Part shown: piece after piece, positions 1 to 6,581 of the stretch | Layout of the letters: each line of letters begins with the position of its first letter | How positions within the stretch are numbered: the stretch's first letter is position 1 | Assembly: GCA_020343715.1 (NCBI GenBank) | Contig: CP070808.1 | Location: forward strand, 2,204,474-2,214,515 | Direction: 5' to 3' | DNA from: Thermoplasmata archaeon | Lineage (GTDB): Archaea > Thermoplasmatota > DTKX01 > GCA-020343715 | Length of the DNA stretch: 10,042 nucleotides | Program-made: the position numbers and the translations under genes | Notes under the pieces: model-generated | What the model saw: only the letters and a program-made list of their open reading frames with translations | Databases searched by the model: none | What the model was told of the DNA's origin: nothing

Positions 1-2763
1 ATCGGCCGGAACTACGCCAAGGGCTGGATCAACATCGACGTGTTCTGGAAGGACCTGGACAACTCCACCGCATGGGAGTCCGAGGGCGACGGCACCATCG
101 CCAGCGGCCTCACCGTCCGGGCCGAGAGGTTCGACCAGGACGACGACGGCCTCGAGGACGACGTGCTGATATCGGTGGAGAACCAGCTGGGCCTTCCGGT
201 GCGGAACGCCGACATCACCATCAACCGGACGGACTACGGTTCCACGGACCTCTCTGGGGAGCTGACCGCCCTCAACCTCAAGCGCGGTTTCTGGATAGTC
301 AACGCCAGCAAGCTCAACCTCTTCGGCTCCACCACCTTCTTCTCAGAGGGGCAGGGGCCGGGCACCGCCACCGACGAGTACTTCTTCGACATCGAGTGGG
401 AGGTGGTGGACCGGGACAAGGACGACCGGAAGAACGACCTCAAGCTCCGCTTCGACGTGGACGTGGAACCGGCCATCAAGTCCGACGTTGTGGTGTGGAC
501 GAACATGTCCCACCTGGGCAACGGCACCCACGCGTACAACGTATCGACCAGCTTCTCCGTCGAAGGGACGAAGACGGACTGGCACACCAGCTTCATCAAG
601 AACGTCACGTACGGCATGTACTTCGTGAACTTCACACTCCTGGACAAGCACAACAACACCGAGGACCTCGAGGTCCGTCTGGTACGGCTTGTCAGGCCAT
701 CCAACCACGTCAACATCGAGACGGGGGTCTTCTACGAGGAGGACGACAACGCCATGGACGACGCCCTCTTCAGGGCCGTACGAGTGGACGAGGCGGAGGC
801 CAACATAACAATCAAGCTGTTCAACGACACCGACGTGCAGGTCAGGTCGGGAAAGACGAACGAGAACGGACGTCGTTGGTTCCGTGACCTGCGGGACGGC
901 GTGTTCAACTGGACGGCCACCGACGAGGACGGACGCCTGGTGGAGAAGGGCCGCATCGTCATAGGGGCCCGGGTCCAGGTGGACACCGACCTCATCGACA
1001 TGGACTTCGACGGCTTCTTCGACGACTTCGTGGTCGACGCCTACAACAACGTGGGCCGGGGTGTCGCCACGGTCACCGTGACGGTTTGGGCGCCCAATGG
1101 CACCGAGATCGCCACCAACATTACCCTCCGCGGAACCACCACAGCCATGAACCTGACCAAGGGGACGTACGAGTTCAACGCCACCTACCTGGGCGAGGAG
1201 CTGGTCAACGGCACCTTCTACTCGTACGGCAACGTGGACGAGCCCTTCAAGGTGGTCGTGAGGCCCGAGGCCCGGGACATCGACGGGGACGGTCGCTACG
1301 ACGACGTGAACGTGACCGTCGTGGACACCGACGACAGCCCCCTGGAATTCGCGAACATCTACGTGGACGGTGTGTACAAGACCCGGACGGACCTGAACGG
1401 CTCGGCCCAGGTGAAGGACCTGGGTTGGGGCATCCATGTCATCGAGGCCCGCTACTCGGGCGAGGTGGCCAAGGCCAGGTTCTTCTCCGAGGGGCCGCTG
1501 TCCAAGGCCAAGTGGACCATGCTGGTCATGAAGGACGACGAGTCCTACCTGGACGACCTGGAGACGGTGGGCTCCACCAACGACACCGTGCTCCTCTATT
1601 ACGCCGAGTCCACCAACGCCAGGCCCAAGCAGGCCCGCCTCTGGATCGTGATGGATGGGGAGAGCCAGGACATCGACGTCACCCGTCTGGGGACCAAGTT
1701 CAAGGCGGGCGAGTCGTACGACATCGAGGACGAGGGCGTCATCGAGGCCCTCCTCACCCTCTTCTACGGCTCCTTCGCCTCGACCCGCTCGGCCCTGTTC
1801 TTCTTCGGCACCCAGACCGACGCCGACGACCCCTTCGCCTTCGAGGGGCGGCTCGACACCAAGATGTCCGCCATGGGGGAGAAGGCCAACGTCCTCGCAT
1901 ATCCCAGGAAGACCCGGTGGGCGGACTACCTGTACGAGATGAGGAACGTCTCCTATTACGCCGTGGGCAGCTTCCACAACTCATACCTGCCCATCGTCGC
2001 CATGGCCCAGGAGATCACCTCCGACACCACCACCACGGGCAAGGAGCTGGGAGAGCTGGCCATCGACAAGGTCAAGAACGACGGGAAGGAGGACGCCTTC
2101 TTGGCGGACATGGCCAGGATGGGTGCCTTCGCCACCGCCTTGGACGCCATGTCCACGGACCTCATCGCCTCCTACCCCGACGAGGGATGGACCGTCCAGG
2201 ACGCCCGGAACGTCACGTCGTACCCCTACGGGGACGGCCCCGAGGACATGGCGGTGTACATCGGGGACGTGGGCGACGAGCTGGAGGACACGCTGACCAC
2301 GGCCTCCTCCAAGGCCAAGGCCACGGCCCTCAAGGACGCCGTGTCGGCCTTCGTGGTGAAGACCGCCAGCACCACGGCCGGACCGGCGTTGCTGTTCCCC
2401 AACTCCACCGCCATCTGGGACGACTCGACCATCCAGCTGCTCATCAACTCATCGGCCCTGGCCGCCGACACCGACTGGGACGAGTTCCTGGAGGCCTTCT
2501 GGACCTTCAGGGGCTATGGCATCAACGTCAACGCCACCGCCTTCGACAAGGAGGGCTCCGGCCGGGACAACGATGTCCGCGTCCACATCAACGACACCTA
2601 CGGCCGGGACATCCAGGGCGCCCGGGTGCACATCGACCTGATATTCAAGGGGACCACCGACGTTGACGGCATGCTGGAGTCGTACAACTACACCCGCGGG
2701 GTGCACGTGGTCAACGTGACGTGGGGCGACTACACCGCCGAGGACACCTTCACCTCCGAGGGC
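1..2763 (+). repeat. Asp-rich / SEG-terminated repeat modules (about 80-90 aa each)
   Basis: At least four modules share a layout. They open with an Asp-rich, calcium-loop-like stretch (DQDDDGLEDD at 133-162, DMDFDGFFDD at 997-1026, DIDGDGRYDD at 1276-1305), run through a beta-sandwich-like region with Asn-X-Thr sites and a middle Thr-Asp-x-x-Gly type turn, and close near an aromatic-Ser-Glu-Gly motif (FFSEG 337-351, FFSEG 1480-1494, FTSEG 2749-2763; ESEG at 76-87 closes a truncated first copy; YSYG at 1219-1230 is a variant). The clear units are roughly 118-351, 967-1230, 1252-1494 and 2512-2763. Regions 376-693 and 709-966 look like more diverged copies. The middle part resembles carboxypeptidase-regulatory-like folds, but I do not recognise a named family. 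The 1507-2502 domain sits between the fifth and sixth units. Confidence 0.6.
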
Positions 2764-5520
2764 ACCTTAGTGCCCAACGTGGCCCCCAGCGTGACCATCA
2801 CCGACCCCGAGGAGGCCGAGGAGATCAACTCCACCTACTCCGTCAGGGGCACCGCGTCGGACAGCGATGGAAGCGTCGTCCGGGTGGACGTGAGGTTCAA
2901 CGGAGGCAGCTGGGAGACGGCCCTGGGCCGCACCACCTGGCGCTACGACTGGGACACCACCCAGGTGGCCGACGGTGACTGGCTGATAGAGGCTCGGGCC
3001 TTCGACGGGGACCTGTGGTCACCCATCGACAAGGTTAACGTGACCGTCCTCAACCCGGTGGTCTACGCCGACATCCTGCTGGTGGACGACGACGGGGGCC
3101 AGGCTTACGAGGTATGGTACACCCAGGCCCTCACCGCCAACGGCGAGACCTTTGACACCATCTCCGTGGACAGGAACGAGGACGGCCCCGACGCCGACCG
3201 GCTGAAGGAGGCAAAGGTGGTCATATGGCTCACGGGGGAGGAGGACGAGGGCACCCTCACCGCAGCCGACGTGAACGCCCTCACCGAATTCCTCGACTCG
3301 GGAGGCTCCCTCTTCCTGACGGGACAGGACATCGGCCGCGACCTGACGTCCGAGGGCACCGTCACCTCGGCCTTCATGAGGGACTACCTCCGGGCCGACT
3401 TCGTCTCGGACAACGCGAACATCTACGACCTCATCGCCGTTCCCAACGAGGACATCTCCGAGGGCATCAACATCTCCATCGAGGGCGGCACCGGAGCGCC
3501 CAACCAGAACTACCCCAGCGAGATCCAGCCCCGGGCGGGTGCCGCAGTGGTCTACTTCTACAACGCCACCGCCGAGGCGGCCGTCAAGTTCGGCAGCTCC
3601 ACCTTCAGGACGGTGTACTTCGCCTTCGGCTTCGAGGGCATCGCCGTGCGGGCGGACCGCAACCGCATCATGGACAACGTGTTGGAGTGGCTCCTTTCCA
3701 ATGCCACCACGGGCGACAACCAGCTCCCGGTGCCGAACGCGGGCAACGATGTCGTCACCATGGTGGGCGAGGTGACCATCCTGCGGGGCACCGCCACCGA
3801 CCCCGACGGTCTGGTGACCCTCTACGAGTGGGACGTGGACGGCGACGGCACCTACGACTGGTGGAACGAGACCACCGGCGTGGCCCAGTGGACATACGAC
3901 ACCGCAGGCAACTACACCGCAAAGCTGCGGGTCACCGACAACTTCGGGGACTTCGCCACCGCCACCGTGGCGGTGGAGGTGCAGCCCAAGCCCCCCAACA
4001 TGCTGCCCGTGGCCGACGCTGGCGAGGACGTGACGGTGGAGCAGGGCGACCCCGTGGAGTTCGTGATGGCGGGCTACGACCCTGACGGCGTCGTGGTGCT
4101 CTACGAGTGGGACTACGACGGGGACGGGACCTATGACGAGGTATCCCCCACCTCGGTCACAACCCATCACATCTACATCGACCCGGGGACCTACGTCGCC
4201 ACCCTGAGGGTGACCGACGACGTGGGCGCCATCGACACCGACGACCGCACCATCACCGTAACGCTCAAGGTTCAGAACCAGCCCCCCACCGCCGACGCGG
4301 GGCCGGACCTCACCGTCGAGGTGGGCGACCCCGTCACCCTGGTGGGCACGGGCACCGATCCCGACGGGTGGATCGCCACCTTCAAGTGGGACTTCGACGG
4401 CGACAACGAGTACGATTGGACCTCCACCTCCACCGGCACGGTGGAGCACACCTACTCCGAGGAGGGCGTCTACGTCGCCCGCTTCCTGGTCATCGACAAC
4501 AACAACACCGCCGCCACCGACACCGCCGTAATCAACGTGACGCCGGTGCACGTGAACCTCAAGCCCACCGCCGACGCGGGACCTGAAGAGGTCCAGCAGG
4601 CTGTCCAGGACGTGGAGATGGAGTTCTCCGGCACCGGCGAGGACCCCGACGGTTTCATCGTGTTGTACGAGTGGGACTTCGAGGGGGACGGCGTCTGGGA
4701 CTGGAACGACACCCAAGAGCGGGTGGCCCGGCACGCCTACACCGAGACGGGGCTGTTCATCGCCCGGTTCCGGGTGACGGACAACGACGGGGCCACCGCC
4801 CAGGACGTGCTCAGGGTCCAGGTGTCATCGTCCACCACCAGCAACGAGCCGCCCACCGCCGAGGCGGGCGGTCCCTATGACGGCGTGGCGGGCGAGCCGG
4901 TAACCCTCAGCGGCTCCGGCTCCGACACCGACGGCACCGTGGTGTCATACGAGTGGGACTTCGAGGGGGACGGCACCATCGACCACTTCTCCCCGGCCTC
5001 GGGCACCACCACCAAGGTCTACCAGTCCTCGGGCTTCTTCAACGCGGTCATCTACGTCACCGACGACGACGGGGCCGTGGCCACCGACTCGGCCGTGGTA
5101 CGCATCGAGCGCGCCAACGCCGCCCCGTCGGTGATGGTCTCGGACCCGGTCCCCGGGACCGTCATCTCCGGCTACTACGTGGTCCGTGGCACCTCCTCCG
5201 ACGACATGGGTGTGTCCATCGTGGAGATCAAGGTGGACGACGGGCCGTGGAGGGAGGCCGCCGGGACCCTTGTGTGGTCCTACGACATCGATACCTCCTC
5301 GCTGGTGCCCGGGACCCACATCCTCCGGGTGAGGGCCACCGACGGCAACGGGGAGTTCTCCCAGGTGGCGGAGGTCCAGTTCACCGTCGGGGAGTCGGAC
5401 GAGCCGGAGGAGGAGCCCGAATCCTTCCTCGGGATGTTCGTCTGGTGGGTGTGGTTGCTGCTCTTCGTGATACCCGTCGCCGTGGTGATCATCGTCGTCA
5501 TCAGGTTCAAGTACCGATGA
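1..5520 (+). CDS. Giant membrane-anchored PKD-repeat surface protein (5' partial)
   Basis: The frame is open from the first base, so the true start is upstream and the GTG at 40 is only an internal codon; 1839 residues are visible (numbered here from base 1). Domains: Asp-rich modules ending in SEG (about 1-498 and 838-921), a clostripain-like domain (503-834), an Ig-like domain (926-1019), a glutamine-amidotransferase-like domain (1021-1232), five PKD domains (1240-1704), a second Ig-like domain (1706-1799), an acidic DEPEEEPE linker, and a membrane helix (about 1812-1834) ending in a short basic tail, RFKYR. That topology places nearly the whole protein outside the cell. I count by eye close to 40 Asn-X-Ser/Thr sequons, densest before the PKD array, which fits archaeal N-glycosylation. 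Likely role, by inference: surface adhesion or an envelope scaffold. Neither enzyme-like domain keeps the catalytic residues I would expect, so I do not assign an activity. There is no archaeosortase PGF-type tail. Confidence 0.93.
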   Translation: MGRNYAKGWINIDVFWKDLDNSTAWESEGDGTIASGLTVRAERFDQDDDGLEDDVLISVENQLGLPVRNADITINRTDYGSTDLSGELTALNLKRGFWIVNASKLNLFGSTTFFSEGQGPGTATDEYFFDIEWEVVDRDKDDRKNDLKLRFDVDVEPAIKSDVVVWTNMSHLGNGTHAYNVSTSFSVEGTKTDWHTSFIKNVTYGMYFVNFTLLDKHNNTEDLEVRLVRLVRPSNHVNIETGVFYEEDDNAMDDALFRAVRVDEAEANITIKLFNDTDVQVRSGKTNENGRRWFRDLRDGVFNWTATDEDGRLVEKGRIVIGARVQVDTDLIDMDFDGFFDDFVVDAYNNVGRGVATVTVTVWAPNGTEIATNITLRGTTTAMNLTKGTYEFNATYLGEELVNGTFYSYGNVDEPFKVVVRPEARDIDGDGRYDDVNVTVVDTDDSPLEFANIYVDGVYKTRTDLNGSAQVKDLGWGIHVIEARYSGEVAKARFFSEGPLSKAKWTMLVMKDDESYLDDLETVGSTNDTVLLYYAESTNARPKQARLWIVMDGESQDIDVTRLGTKFKAGESYDIEDEGVIEALLTLFYGSFASTRSALFFFGTQTDADDPFAFEGRLDTKMSAMGEKANVLAYPRKTRWADYLYEMRNVSYYAVGSFHNSYLPIVAMAQEITSDTTTTGKELGELAIDKVKNDGKEDAFLADMARMGAFATALDAMSTDLIASYPDEGWTVQDARNVTSYPYGDGPEDMAVYIGDVGDELEDTLTTASSKAKATALKDAVSAFVVKTASTTAGPALLFPNSTAIWDDSTIQLLINSSALAADTDWDEFLEAFWTFRGYGINVNATAFDKEGSGRDNDVRVHINDTYGRDIQGARVHIDLIFKGTTDVDGMLESYNYTRGVHVVNVTWGDYTAEDTFTSEGTLVPNVAPSVTITDPEEAEEINSTYSVRGTASDSDGSVVRVDVRFNGGSWETALGRTTWRYDWDTTQVADGDWLIEARAFDGDLWSPIDKVNVTVLNPVVYADILLVDDDGGQAYEVWYTQALTANGETFDTISVDRNEDGPDADRLKEAKVVIWLTGEEDEGTLTAADVNALTEFLDSGGSLFLTGQDIGRDLTSEGTVTSAFMRDYLRADFVSDNANIYDLIAVPNEDISEGINISIEGGTGAPNQNYPSEIQPRAGAAVVYFYNATAEAAVKFGSSTFRTVYFAFGFEGIAVRADRNRIMDNVLEWLLSNATTGDNQLPVPNAGNDVVTMVGEVTILRGTATDPDGLVTLYEWDVDGDGTYDWWNETTGVAQWTYDTAGNYTAKLRVTDNFGDFATATVAVEVQPKPPNMLPVADAGEDVTVEQGDPVEFVMAGYDPDGVVVLYEWDYDGDGTYDEVSPTSVTTHHIYIDPGTYVATLRVTDDVGAIDTDDRTITVTLKVQNQPPTADAGPDLTVEVGDPVTLVGTGTDPDGWIATFKWDFDGDNEYDWTSTSTGTVEHTYSEEGVYVARFLVIDNNNTAATDTAVINVTPVHVNLKPTADAGPEEVQQAVQDVEMEFSGTGEDPDGFIVLYEWDFEGDGVWDWNDTQERVARHAYTETGLFIARFRVTDNDGATAQDVLRVQVSSSTTSNEPPTAEAGGPYDGVAGEPVTLSGSGSDTDGTVVSYEWDFEGDGTIDHFSPASGTTTKVYQSSGFFNAVIYVTDDDGAVATDSAVVRIERANAAPSVMVSDPVPGTVISGYYVVRGTSSDDMGVSIVEIKVDDGPWREAAGTLVWSYDIDTSSLVPGTHILRVRATDGNGEFSQVAEVQFTVGESDEPEEEPESFLGMFVWWVWLLLFVIPVAVVIIVVIRFKYR
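1507..2502 (+). other. Clostripain (C11)-like domain, apparently catalytically dead
   Basis: This part of the giant surface protein (residues 503-834) follows the order of clostripain-family peptidases from memory of the family pattern. KWTMLVM...YLDDLETVGSTND matches the first strand and the 'E-x-VGS-x-D' turn. ALFFFG sits where the strand before the catalytic His-Gly motif is expected. NVLAYPRK...YLYEMRNVSYYAVGS matches the stretch around the catalytic Asp-Ala-Cys and the following helix and strand. ADMARMGAFATALDAM matches the 'dLskl-aLd-l' helix, and ALLFPNST...DTDWDEFLEAFW matches the C-terminal segment. The His site reads GTQT (bases 1807-1818) and the Asp-Ala-Cys site reads Pro-Arg-Lys (1903-1911), so both catalytic residues appear lost. 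The fold assignment is inference; the missing residues are visible in the sequence if the alignment is right. Confidence 0.55.
3061..3696 (+). other. Class I glutamine-amidotransferase-like domain without catalytic Cys
   Basis: Residues 1021-1232 of the surface protein begin ADILLVDDDGG, a first beta strand with an acidic loop, then show the VVIWLTGEE strand, an ALTEFLDSGGSLFLTGQDIG segment and a closing strand and helix, VYFAFGFEGI...RIMDNVLEWLL. This pattern is known from amidotransferase-like (flavodoxin-like) domains attached to secreted proteins. At the nucleophile elbow, where enzymes have Gly-x-Cys-x-Gly, the sequence is TGQDIG (3319-3336), with no Cys. The domain is therefore probably a binding or structural module. 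Confidence 0.6.
3718..5112 (+). repeat. Array of five PKD domains
   Basis: Five units of about 90 residues start at Asn codons 3718, 3997, 4276, 4555 and 4843. Each opens with a N-x-x-P-x-A-x-AG type segment, has a DPDG or DTDG turn, the PKD core YEWD-x-DGDGTYD or its variants, a short HxY/x-Y segment, and a final V(T/I)D-x-x-G strand. PKD domains are beta-sandwich modules of extracellular proteins that act as stalks or bind partners. Units four and five share an exact 27-base match (4666-4692 and 4948-4974), a sign of recent duplication or gene conversion. Confidence 0.9.
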
Positions 5521-5576
5521 GACCCCGGTAAAACGGGATGGGCCCCGCTATATCTCAGGGGATGATGAGGCGGAGC
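5521..5576. other. Short spacer between convergent genes
   Basis: The + strand surface-protein gene and the - strand operon end only 56 bases apart. The spacer has a possible four-pair hairpin (CCCG, loop GTAAAA, CGGG, near 5523-5537) but no T-run on either strand of the kind usual at archaeal terminators. Termination sites may lie inside the opposing genes. Confidence 0.4.
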
Positions 5577-5777
5577 CTAGTCCATCTCCTCGTCGAAGTC
5601 CATGGCCCCGGCCATGCCGCCGGCGTGCCGGGCTTTTTCGAACATGTGGCCACCGGGACCGCCCCTCTCGTCCCGGGCCTTGTTGATGCACTCATCCTTC
5701 TCGCAGACGAACTGGGCGAATAGGAACTGGGACGCCTGCTCCCCGCAATACCTGCACTTCTCGTCACTTGGGTTCAT
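5577..5777 (-). CDS. Small four-cysteine zinc-ribbon-like protein
   Basis: This 66-residue protein has no signal peptide or membrane segment and is probably cytoplasmic. Cys8 and Cys11 form a C-x2-C knuckle (CRYCG), and Cys25 and Cys30 form a second pair (VCEKDEC); C-x2-C-x13-C-x4-C suggests one bound zinc. The C-terminal half is rich in Gly, Ala and Met and ends in an acidic tail, DFDEEMD, so it is probably flexible. I do not recognise a named family. Its ATG lies inside the end of the upstream lipoprotein gene, with a 14-base overlap (ATGAACCCAAGTGA holds both the start and the neighbour's stop). A GGTGG motif (5784-5788, - strand) sits six bases before it, a reasonable ribosome site. The overlap points to one transcript and coupled translation. 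Its partner could be RNA, DNA or protein; the sequence does not tell. Confidence 0.75.
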   Translation of the reverse strand: MNPSDEKCRYCGEQASQFLFAQFVCEKDECINKARDERGGPGGHMFEKARHAGGMAGAMDFDEEMD

Positions 5778-6297
5778 AGAGGTCCACCGTCACACGTAGC
5801 GTGTCCCTGTACTGCGCCCCTCCCGCCTCGACGCCGTGCCCCCTCGCCTCGATACGGAGGGTCCAGATGCCCGACATGGGACTAGGGATGGTGATAGTGC
5901 CGCTGTCCGTGGTGGTGAAGTTCCGTTCCCAGTAGATGTCGTTGTTGGGCATGCGCAGGCGGAGGGTGACCTCCGGTTCGAAGACTATGCTAAGGTTCAG
6001 CGGGAGCTGGTCCCCTATGACCGCCGAAGGCAGCTCTATCACGTGGGAGACCTTAATCCATTTGGCCCCGTCCTTCACCTTGAACGTGGCCGTGGTCGAG
6101 TACGTGTCGGCCGGGAATAGGCTGTCGGCCTCCCAGAACTCGTCCACAGGGGATGGGGTCACCTTCCAGTAGACCACCTCGGGATCCTCCCTCTGGAGGA
6201 GGAGCAGGTCCCGGACTGCGTCGACGGAGAGGCATCCCGAACTGGCGAGCACCATGATCAGGACGACGGACAGCGAAAGCAGGGTCCTGGCTCGCAC
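5764..6297 (-). CDS. Extracytoplasmic lipoprotein with beta-rich domain
   Basis: The 177-residue product starts with a short Arg-containing N-region, a hydrophobic segment (about residues 6-18) and a lipobox-like ASSGC with Cys22 as the likely lipidated residue; the -3 position is Ser, slightly off the usual Leu/Val. The mature part is mostly alternating hydrophobic and polar residues, as in a beta sandwich. Its C-terminal segment (ITIPSPMSGIWTLRIEARG...YRDTLRVTVDL) resembles the ending of P-domain or CUB-like beta sandwiches that assist secreted enzymes. That similarity is by eye only, and no catalytic motif is seen. The start codon is GTG. I chose it because it immediately precedes the signal peptide and because a TATA-like box about 27 bases upstream would place transcription start at or next to it, giving a leaderless mRNA. 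It is the first gene of an operon with the small zinc-type protein. Confidence 0.82.
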   Translation of the reverse strand: MRARTLLSLSVVLIMVLASSGCLSVDAVRDLLLLQREDPEVVYWKVTPSPVDEFWEADSLFPADTYSTTATFKVKDGAKWIKVSHVIELPSAVIGDQLPLNLSIVFEPEVTLRLRMPNNDIYWERNFTTTDSGTITIPSPMSGIWTLRIEARGHGVEAGGAQYRDTLRVTVDLYEPK

Positions 6298-6320
6298 GGT
6301 GTTGAATGGTGCCCTGGATA

Positions 6321-6333
6321 ATTAAATACTTTG
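6321..6333 (-). promoter_or_regulatory. Archaeal promoter of the lipoprotein operon (BRE + TATA box)
   Basis: Read on the - strand the sequence is CAAAGTATTTAAT: a purine-rich BRE-like CAAAG followed by the TATA-like TATTTAAT. The centre of the TATA element is about 27 bases from the GTG at 6297, the normal archaeal TATA-to-start-site distance, so the mRNA probably has no leader. It stands out from the GC-rich surroundings. Confidence 0.65.
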
Positions 6334-6473
6334 TTATCCCGTTGGGCAAAGCTGAACCCCTTGGCTCGTACCCGATCCGCGCATCTAGAGGGGTCTTCGA
6401 AGGATGCCGAGGGACCGTGTGTCGGGACCCGGGTACCCCCCTCGTCCGGAGGTCCTTTCCAGGCCCTCCTGAG

Positions 6474-6487
6474 CAAAGTTATAAGTA
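6474..6487 (+). promoter_or_regulatory. Archaeal promoter of the RAM-domain gene (BRE + TATA box)
   Basis: CAAAGTTATAAGTA contains the same CAAAG element as the divergent promoter, then TTATAAGTA. A start site about 25 bases past the TATA centre would fall near 6507-6510, leaving a leader of roughly 27-30 bases before the first ATG, enough to carry the Shine-Dalgarno sequence at 6525-6536. A second AT-rich patch (CATATATAAC, 6499-6508) lies too close to the first ATG to be the better TATA box. Confidence 0.65.
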
Positions 6488-6524
6488 GACTACCCCCCAT
6501 ATATAACACGCATATCGCCCAGTC

Positions 6525-6536
6525 GGAAGGAGGTGA
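6525..6536 (+). promoter_or_regulatory. Strong Shine-Dalgarno sequence with odd spacing
   Basis: GGAAGGAGGTGA matches the anti-Shine-Dalgarno end of 16S rRNA almost fully. It directly abuts ATG 6537, leaving only three bases between GGAGG and the ATG, which is short. The RAM ATG at 6574 is 40 bases past GGAGG. A second GGAGGG (6554-6559) is 14 bases before that ATG. Confidence 0.7.
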
Positions 6537-6581
6537 ATGGATAGCAGCAGATTGGAGGGTCACTGGATACCTTATGCGTGA
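6537..6581 (+). CDS. Possible 14-codon leader peptide upstream of RAM gene
   Basis: ATG at 6537 follows the strong Shine-Dalgarno sequence and opens a frame encoding MDSSRLEGHWIPYA, then TGA. The stop (6579-6581) overlaps the start of the RAM gene in ATGCGTGA, a classic arrangement for translational coupling. The frame also contains the second GGAGGG motif. There is no run of one amino acid as in attenuation leaders. The alternative is that a single-base indel, in the genome or the assembly, separates this N-terminus from the RAM protein. Confidence 0.4.
   Translation: MDSSRLEGHWIPYA

Noticed and set aside
343..1977. Long antisense open frame of 544 codons on the - strand
   Set aside because: It lies wholly inside the surface-protein gene, is composed mainly of Val, Gly, Asp and His as expected from the complement of GC-rich Asp/Val codons, and has no promoter or recognisable domain.
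1086..2666. Second + strand open frame of 526 codons overlapping the surface protein
   Set aside because: Arg-, Gly- and His-rich low-complexity shadow of the real frame, with no family resemblance.
3019..4734. Long antisense open frame of 571 codons on the - strand
   Set aside because: Same composition artefact opposite the amidotransferase-like and PKD region; no domain or start signal.
5602..5799. Small + strand frame opposite the zinc-type protein
   Set aside because: The - strand frame has the C-x2-C and paired Cys motifs, coupling overlap and ribosome site; the + frame has none of these.
6427..6438. Overlapping palindromes ACCCGGGT and GGGTACCC in the divergent control region, considered as an operator
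   Set aside because: Short GC palindromes are expected by chance in this composition, no second copy is placed at either promoter, and there is no supporting context.
6331..6573. Upstream extension of the RAM frame to an earlier start
   Set aside because: It would translate through the TATA box and likely start site at 6474-6510, and the extra sequence resembles no family.
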